NCBI GenBank assembly: GCA_030247855.1
Contig: JAPDRN010000058.1
Span: forward strand, 145,593-209,592
Reading direction: 5' to 3'
DNA: 64,000 nucleotides
Source: Knufia peltigerae
Taxonomy: Eukaryota > Ascomycota > Eurotiomycetes > Chaetothyriales > Trichomeriaceae
This document shows positions 58,280 to 64,000 of the stretch, one piece after another. Both the position numbers and the translations under genes were made by a program. Position 1 is the first letter of the stretch, and every line of letters begins with the position of its first letter. The notes under the pieces were generated by a model. That model had not been told where the DNA came from. It saw only the letters and a program-made list of their open reading frames with translations, and searched no databases.

Positions 58280-59110
58280 GTTCGTTTGAAAGGGTGGACT
58301 AGGATTTGGAACTTGGGTCGAATTCGATCTTGATTAGGAAGGACGAGAAGAAGATGAAGAAGAGAAACATTGAAATCTCAGTGTGAATTACATTTTTTGA
58401 TATCCACAGCTGTTTTTTTGTTGGGAGGGATTTTGTGGTTCTTGTATGTTTGGAAGTTGGTCATGGGGGGAAGGGTGTCTTGGGCGTTTCAATGCGACAG
58501 ACCTGAATGGTTTTCTTTTGGATATGGGAATTAGGATGTTCAGGGTACAGCGGATATGGAGTGCCCATGATCGGAGTCTGCGTCTGTGTCTGTGTGTGTT
58601 TGTATCATTATCAACGTGGCAGTCCACACGAGTTGGGCATTGCTACGGGAAGTTTTCTAGCATGACACGTGAGAGTTGTGAGTGCGTTTGTACAAAATAT
58701 CATGTCAGAAGGGATTGGGAGGGGAGAATACCTGACTTTGATCAATGAATTGATTTCCTTTTTTTTGGGTTGTAGTGTTTGCATACCAGGGGCTGATGAA
58801 TCGACCCCGGGTCTATTTATAAGTTGCAATCCGGAGTAGTTTCTCACCAACGAGGCTGACCTTAGCAAGGCCGTCTTTGCGGAGTAAAAAGAAATATGCT
58901 CACAAGCGCGACAGTTACAGCTTCAGCCGATGAAAGTTGTAAGCGCTGTGGCTATCTGACTGTATGACTTGGGTGTATTTGCTGACAGGATCCTACTCGT
59001 ACAAGACGTCTTCTCGTTCCTGCATGAGTGAGTGAGGGAGGAGGAATGTAAGCCGGAAGTACCAAACGAAAATGATGATTACATTGCATATATATCCGAC
59101 ACATGAAAAA

Positions 59111-59120
59111 GTACGGAGTA
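59111..59120. repeat. Dispersed GTACGGAGTA word next to a TATA box
   Basis: gtacggagta, 35 bases upstream of the TATATAA box of the damaged CAP gene. Confidence 0.6.
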
Positions 59121-59153
59121 GTAGCTGAAAGGATCGATGCCTAGGAAAGGGAG

Positions 59154-59160
59154 TATATAA
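59154..59160 (+). promoter_or_regulatory. Probable TATA box
   Basis: TATATAA about 125 bases before the start codon at 59282; it suggests a once inducible gene. Confidence 0.4.
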
Positions 59161-59281
59161 GACGGAAGGGTTTACCTACTCTGTTGACTTGTCGATTGAA
59201 GACACAACAACACCAGGCAGAGGAGAGAACAAGTAAAGAAACAAGATAGTTTTGGTGTAACCACGAGAAACAGTTTTCATC

Positions 59282-59824
59282 ATGACACCAGATCAACAAC
59301 AAGCTTTGGAGAACAAAACAAAGGTCGTAACAATAAAGGTTTGAAACCTTTGGAGTGGGATCAAGATTTACATGACAAGGCACAACAATGGTATGTGCGA
59401 AGTACTTTCCTGGGACATATGATATGATCCTCTTTTGGGAAATCCCTGTCGAGGAGTATCATACCAACTCATCTCATCTCGCCATAGGGCAACACATTTG
59501 GCCAACAATGTGGGACACATGCAACATTCTACATCTGCAGAACGTCCCGACCAAGGAGAAAATTTGTTCTGGGGTTGGGCCAGCCCGGGACCTTACAAGG
59601 ACCCTCATACACACACCGCCCAAAGTTGGATGAATGAAGCCGCCAAATATCACGGAGAAGCCATAGGTCAAGGGAATCTCAGTGACTGGGGACATTATAC
59701 CCAATGCATGTGGCATTCGACGACAAAAATCGGAATGGCAATGGCTACCGACAGTAAAGGGGGAGTTTATGTCGTTGGGAGGTATGAAGCACCCGGGAAT
59801 TGGCAAGGACAGAAGCCGTATTGA
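59282..59824 (+). pseudogene. CAP/SCP (PR-1-like) domain gene, frameshifted and without signal peptide
   Basis: The CAP fold is clear but the frame is broken. From ATG 59282 the frame reads MTPDQQQALENKTK, then hits a stop at 59342-59344. The next block, GLKPLEWDQDLHDKAQQW, is in another frame, which a single missing base near 59318-59325 would explain. An intron (59391-59487, GTATGT...ATAG) then joins ATHLANNVGHMQHS, RPDQGENLFWGW, TAQSWMNEAAKYH, HYTQCMWHSTTKIGMAMA and the end GNWQGQKPY. Conserved GENL and HYTQxxW motifs are present. CAP proteins are normally secreted, yet no signal peptide precedes the domain. A small missed upstream exon and a sequencing error could make it intact, but a damaged gene is the simplest reading. 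I do not know its substrate; fungal CAP proteins often bind sterols or lipids. Confidence 0.65.
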
Positions 59825-60160
59825 TAAATCCAACAAAAAAAAGAGAAACAGAAAGAGAACAGAGCAGAACCAGATTCATGTTGGCTATATCCAGGATATA
59901 CAGATTGACAATTCCTAATGATGAGTACCTTTTGAGAGTAGGTGACTAGTATTCCGAAAGTACATACCTACAAGTATAGGATGGCTTTCCGTAAATGTAT
60001 TCCGGACCTTATGTAGTGAAGGTATACGAGTCAGGTAATACAATCGATTCTAAAGGTACAAACAAGTATCGGCTCAATAACCGAAGGGTATTATTACCAG
60101 ATACCTGGATAGGCAAAGAAAAACCCCGTTCGGTCCGGGGGCAAATAAGCCGTTGGGTAT

Positions 60161-60170
60161 GTACGGAGTA
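60161..60170. repeat. Dispersed GTACGGAGTA word
   Basis: An exact copy within the densest cluster. Confidence 0.6.
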
Positions 60171-60273
60171 TGAGTCGAGTAAATTGTTCGGCCCGGCTCT
60201 TTGACAGCCAACGACTCAATAAACCCTACGATATAAACCTTCGGGGCTAAAATATTAATAGCTTCCGTACGAG

Positions 60274-60283
60274 TACTCCGTAC
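60274..60283. repeat. Dispersed TACTCCGTAC word
   Basis: An exact copy followed by gtacggaatac (60288-60298), an inverted near-copy, so that the two could form a hairpin. Confidence 0.6.
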
Positions 60284-60593
60284 TAGGTACGGAATACTGT
60301 TTGCGGATAAGTAGGTATTGTTCGGTAAGGGTTCCGTCTTTGTATCGGTACCTGAAGCCGCGGATAAGGAAAATACCTACTGTACATAGGTTATAAGCTT
60401 CCCGTTGGAATCATGTGTGGCCTCTAACTACAATAGTATCCGTAGATACAAGTAGAGAGTGAAAGAAAGTGTTCTTCTGATCAAATGGTGGCGGCCTTCT
60501 TTTTTCTTTTCGGGTTTGTACAAGTAGAAGTACTGTACTCCGGTATCAATGATAGATAGCTTCTAAGGTTTCGGTCGGCTCCATCAGATTACA

Positions 60594-60603
60594 GTACGGA
60601 GTA
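60594..60603. repeat. Dispersed GTACGGAGTA word
   Basis: An exact copy; a near-copy (tactccggta, 60537-60546) lies 50 bases upstream in opposite orientation. Confidence 0.6.
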
Positions 60604-60988
60604 CTCGTAACATGGATGGGTATTGTATTCCGTAAGAAGTATGTACTCGGTATCCGTAGTGAGAAACTCACTTCCGGTGGTAACTCGAAACTTGTTCTCT
60701 TTGGTGGGGGTTTTTTCCTCCTTGCGGACTTCGGCAATGGTCTGATCTCTCGCCTTGTTCTCTCTCACCTGCGCGGAATCCGGACTGTCACCACCACCCA
60801 AATGCCGCCATCCCCTTCCGTTGCAGTCTGTTCTGTCACTTTCTGCACTTTTTGGGTCTGAGAAACACTACTCCGTTATCTCTACTCTCCCAAAGTATAC
60901 CAAGCAATAAAAAGATGAATTGACTACGACTAGCTAGTAACTTCCCACTTGTTTCCAACTAGTTTGATTGAGTTGCGCATACCCAACT

Positions 60989-60992
<4 letters not shown>

Positions 60993-61021
<29 letters not shown>
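60993..61021. repeat. CT microsatellite in the BTB gene leader
   Basis: About 14 CT repeats ending nine bases before the start codon at 61030; this is the position of a core promoter or 5' UTR pyrimidine tract and is likely polymorphic. Confidence 0.8.
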
Positions 61022-61025
<4 letters not shown>

Positions 61026-61029
61026 CCCC

Positions 61030-62301
61030 ATGGCTACTACACGTCTACGAGCGCTGATGGAGGCTTCTCGCTCCACACAACAATCGCCGGTTCATTCTCA
61101 TCCTCACCCTCAATCGCAATCGCAATCGCAGTCACAACCACAACCACAACCACAAGCGCAACAGTCGCAGTCACATCAATCGCAGCCGCAACAGTCGCAG
61201 TCTCAGTCTCAATCTCAATCTCAAATCAAGTCGGATCGAGAAATTCTCCCCATCGTTTCAGCAAAGAAATTAGCTTCCAATGTGCCCGACATCAAACACC
61301 TCATAGACCAGGCCGAAGGAGATGAGTTGCAAGATGGGGAGGAATTCGAAGAAGAAGAGGAGGACGAAGAGTATGAAGAGGAAGAAGATGACGATGATGA
61401 TTTTGAAAAGTGAGACAAGTCTCTATGCAACCTATCTGCCTCTCCCCTTCTCTCACCACTCTCTTCACTTTCCATCTCAAATCTAACAAAACTTCATAGC
61501 TTCACCACCTCTGAAATCGTCACCGTCTTTGTCGGCCACAAGCGCAAACGATTCTTCCTTCATCGCGAACTCATCTGCCAGCGATCACCCTTTATGGAAA
61601 AATGTCTGAAAAAGGACGCCTTTGATGAAGGATACAAGAACGAACTTTACCTCCCGGAAGACGACCCCAAAGCATTTTCCATCGTGGTCGACTGGATTTA
61701 TCGGAACAAATTGCCGGCACGAACAGAACCGGCGTTTGACCTTTGCGACCTGTCGGCTTCGTACTGCATGGCGGACAAATTTGCCATGGAAGAGTTGCAA
61801 AACAGCATCATGGACGTTGTCCGAGCGAGCTTCTCCCGACGTGAGGGTGAAGGGTTCAAAGCACCCAACTTTTCGGCTCTGGTGCTCACCCACCAATTCG
61901 GCCCTCCCAAGTCCCCCCTGAAACGGTTTTATGTCGAACACCTCGTGCACCATATGATGAAACAACCGAAGTGGTATCACGAATTGAAGCGCAATGAACC
62001 CAACCGGTCCGATCTGGAGGAGATTTATAAGATCCCGGATCTGGTCTCGTACGTCTTCAAGAAGGTCTGGCAGTTTCAGGGAGAGCCGTGGAAGGACCCG
62101 GCCACCTGGGACAAGTGTTGTTACCATGTTCACGCTACCACCGTGTGTCCGGCCAAAGTGGCCGCGGCGTCGTTGGCCCGGAACAAGGACGCCCTGGGCC
62201 AGAGTGTGAGATTGGGAAGTGGATTGCCCGGACTCGGTCAACCACAGAGATCGTGGCCTCCTACTGCCATGGGAGTGTGGAATCCTGGTGTCGGTTGGTA
62301 G
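61030..62301 (+). CDS. BTB/POZ domain protein
   Basis: Two exons: 61030-61409 and 61500-62301, giving 393 residues. The N-terminal 125 residues are low complexity: a Ser-Gln/Pro-Gln repeat (about 23-68) and a Glu/Asp run (EEFEEEEEDEEYEEEEDDDDDFE). The BTB fold begins at the exon junction (SEIVTVFVGHKRKRFFLHRELICQRSPFMEKCLK) and continues with LPEDDPKAFSIVVDWIYRNKLP and LCDLSASYCMADKFAMEELQNSIMD. BTB domains dimerise and often link substrates to Cul3 ubiquitin ligases. No kelch, zinc-finger or MATH partner is present; the C-terminal region (WYHELKRNEPNRSDLEEIYKIPDL, CCYHVH) is typical of fungal BTB-only proteins of unknown role. The start ATG follows a CT tract and is the first in frame. Confidence 0.88.
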
Positions 62302-63355
62302 AAACGACTGACGACGATGGTGGTGCCGTCGCTCTGGCCATCTCTTTGCATATTTGCTGCCAGTTACCGACGCCGAGCAGCCGAGCTACTTGGGGTCTTT
62401 TTCCGACAAGTCGATTTTTTTTGGGGGATTCTGATTCTTTTGCCATCTCATGGCTTGCTTTGAATTGAAGGATGGGGCATATATTGCAAGGCGTTGACGG
62501 GTGATAGCTTTGTTTGTTTGACGACCTCGACTGACTTTTCTACTTTACGATTATGATGAGCACAAATTGAGAATTGATTTTGGATTGACTTGACTTTGAG
62601 GGGATTTTGAGACGTTTTTGACGAAATCAGTTTTGATGGCATCCTTATAGCTCGAGTTATGATTAGTATCATTATCATTATCATCATTATATCTACAGAT
62701 TATTCGTCATTATTGTATTGCCATTCTGTGCAGAATATCTACTGTGAGGTACCTATATTGTATGTCTTTTCCTGCCTCGGGTAAAGATCATCGACACACC
62801 CTACGGGGGGCGCCTATCGATAAGGGCGTTTCTTGGGCCAAGTTTCGAATTGTATTGTACTCCGTACTGTAGCGAGGATCAACAAAGAAAGATGGTTATC
62901 GATCCATCAGTACCGAATAAGCTACAATCTTGGAGCTGAATAGCTGAAGTTTCCCACCTTTGTCTATTTTCTTATCACATCTTCGAATCATTTCTACAAC
63001 TTATACCGTGTCGATATACAGTACACTCTCTTTTGGCATTTTGCGTGCGTCGACGACCTTTTTCCCTTTTTTCCTGTTTTCGCGTGCAGCGTTTTGCCTG
63101 TTTTTGCGCGCCCATTTATCGACATCATCAGAAGGGTAAACCCAACAAACCATCGAGGACGGACGAACGTCTACACTGTACAGTATCATCCCGATTCGGC
63201 TATATTTTCCTTTCTCCTTGTGGGTTCAAGAAGGGAATTTTGTTCTCGTTGTTGTACGGCATTTGTTCTTTATTTTACGCGCTCTTCACCACCAACCAAA
63301 AAAGGTCGTCGTGGTGGTACGTGTCAGGGTAGTCGGTACACCAACAAAGAAAAAA
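62302..63355. other. Intergenic region between the BTB and SLATT genes
   Basis: No gene recognised. ATT/CAT simple repeats (about 62650-62720) and a TACTCCGTAC word (62858) are present. The last 350 bases form the leader of the SLATT gene. Confidence 0.5.
62858..62867. repeat. Dispersed TACTCCGTAC word
   Basis: An exact copy in the BTB-SLATT intergenic region. Confidence 0.6.
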
Positions 63356-64000
63356 ATGGCAAACGAACAAACACCCTTGTTGGGATCTTTTGCGTATGGA
63401 GACAGCGACGAGTATCCACCACCACCTGCCACCTCCGTCGTCGTCGTCGACCCTCACGAACAGTTTTGCATGATGGTGGGTGTACCTTCGTCCGCACCAC
63501 CCGACGCCGACGAACAGAATCAAAACCGGAAGCGTCAATCCGTGCCCAAAAAGTCCCTGTACGGCCGTGTCACCCGTCAACTCGCCCACCAACGGTGGAC
63601 GTACTACACGACGGCCTCCTTGTCCAACACCATGTTACTCACCCAGGTCGTTCTCGGTGCGGCCCTGACGGCCCTGGGGGCCTCGGAATCCTCGCACGTC
63701 CTCATCACCATCTTCGGGGCCATGAACACCGTGATCGCGGGGCTCGTCGCCTACCTCAAGTCGAGGGGTCAACCGATGCGGGCTAGAATGTACCGAGACG
63801 ACCTGGAAAGGGTGGTGGACGAGATTGAAAACTCCGAGGTCATGTGGTTGGGCATATCCCGCCACGTCCACGGGTACGACGAGATCGACACCGACGACGG
63901 TCAGGTCAGCGTCCGTAGCGAGGTCGCGCATGGCCGCCACCGGATACATCGCGGCGGTGGCGGGGCTGTGTTCACGCATCCAGTCGAACAGGACCTGGTC
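63356..64000 (+). CDS. SLATT-domain (fungal type) two-TM protein, 5' part
   Basis: The frame is open from ATG 63356 to the end of the window (215 codons); the gene is cut by the edge. The N-terminus (MANEQTPLLGSFAYGDSDEY) is hydrophilic. The fungal SLATT core spans about 68-162: LYGRVTRQLAHQRWTYYTTA, then TM1 at about 91-109 (NTMLLTQVVLGAALTALGA). TM2 follows at about 113-134 (SHVLITIFGAMNTVIAGLVAY), then LKSRGQPMRARMYRDDLERV. SLATT domains are two-helix membrane modules predicted in bacteria to be pore-forming effectors of nucleotide-signalled conflict systems; fungal members have no known function. After residue about 180 the sequence is less family-like, and an intron may start near 63904 (CAGGTCAGC). 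No cyclase or SLOG partner gene is visible in this window. Confidence 0.8.
   Translation, partial: MANEQTPLLGSFAYGDSDEYPPPPATSVVVVDPHEQFCMMVGVPSSAPPDADEQNQNRKRQSVPKKSLYGRVTRQLAHQRWTYYTTASLSNTMLLTQVVLGAALTALGASESSHVLITIFGAMNTVIAGLVAYLKSRGQPMRARMYRDDLERVVDEIENSEVMWLGISRHVHGYDEIDTDDGQVSVRSEVAHGRHRIHRGGGGAVFTHPVEQDLV

Larger units (their letters stand above)
58280..59281. other. Intergenic region; TATA-containing promoter of the damaged CAP gene
   Basis: No gene recognised. A TATATAA box (59154-59160) lies about 125 bases before the CAP-gene ATG, and a TACGGAGTA word lies 35 bases before the box. Confidence 0.5.
59825..61029. other. Intergenic region dense in TACTCCGTA words
   Basis: No gene is supported; a 69-codon plus-strand frame at 59995 has no features. 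Three exact copies of the word and several one-mismatch copies are present, giving this 1.2 kb the highest density in the window. A CT microsatellite (about 60993-61021) ends nine bases before the BTB gene start. Confidence 0.5.

Noticed and set aside
59995..60204. A plus-strand 69-codon frame beginning MYSGPYVVKVY
   Set aside because: Short, isolated, overlapping a TACTCCGTA word, and without any domain or splice signals.

Overview
This window is nuclear DNA of a filamentous ascomycete (Pezizomycotina), most likely a eurotiomycete-type mould. Evidence: genes of 0.5-5 kb on both strands with short introns (about 48-100 bases, usually GTRAGT...YAG with a CTRAC-type branch site); an ApsB-type MTOC protein with a CM1 motif; a Zn2Cys6 transcription factor; a DUF3669 gene; a fungal-type SLATT protein; and intergenic DNA rich in TACTCCGTA words. 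I see no rRNA, tRNA, CRISPR or complete transposon. Exon borders were placed by eye from splice signals and frame continuity.

Layout. 1.2-4.1 kb: SP-RING (SUMO ligase type) protein on the minus strand, with an in-frame 21-base minisatellite and a SUMO-interacting-motif-like tail. 4.1-7.9 kb: gene-poor, with a frameshifted DUF3669 gene. 7.9-15.7 kb, plus strand: Boi-type SH3-SAM-PH polarity protein, Ted1/Cdc1-type metallophosphoesterase, and an unknown Cys-rich/acidic protein. 16.9-24.4 kb: 14-3-3 protein (-), mitochondrial ATPase inhibitor (+), nucleoporin Nsp1 (-), and a Laa2/aftiphilin-like AP-1 accessory protein (+). 25.7-29.3 kb: Zn2Cys6 regulator and proteasome subunit Rpn12. 29.6-35.5 kb: diphthamide protein Dph7 (-), a secreted unknown protein (+), and a DUF1917 protein (+). 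36.2-45.7 kb: PP28-type phosphoprotein (-), acetoacetate-decarboxylase-like protein (+), trehalose-6-phosphate phosphatase Tps2 (-), and a non-canonical nucleotidyltransferase (+). 46-58.3 kb, plus strand: UNC-50 homologue, Sec7-PH Arf-GEF, and ApsB. 59.3-64 kb: a damaged CAP/SCP gene, a BTB/POZ protein, and the 5' part of a SLATT 2-TM protein that runs off the end.

Most of the window is conserved housekeeping or cell-biology content with no operon logic. Several neighbours serve membrane traffic and polarity (Boi, Ted1, Laa2-like, UNC-50, Sec7 GEF, ApsB), but I cannot show that this is more than chance. The accessory parts are 4.1-7.9 kb, 24.4-28 kb and 58.3-64 kb.

The strongest unexplained signal is a dispersed word, TACTCCGTA/TACGGAGTA. 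It occurs 12 times here, against about 0.5 expected for random DNA, always outside intact coding sequence. One copy sits exactly at a frameshift in the DUF3669 pseudogene. The best candidate for unusual biology is the truncated SLATT protein at the right edge, a family linked in bacteria to membrane-acting conflict systems.
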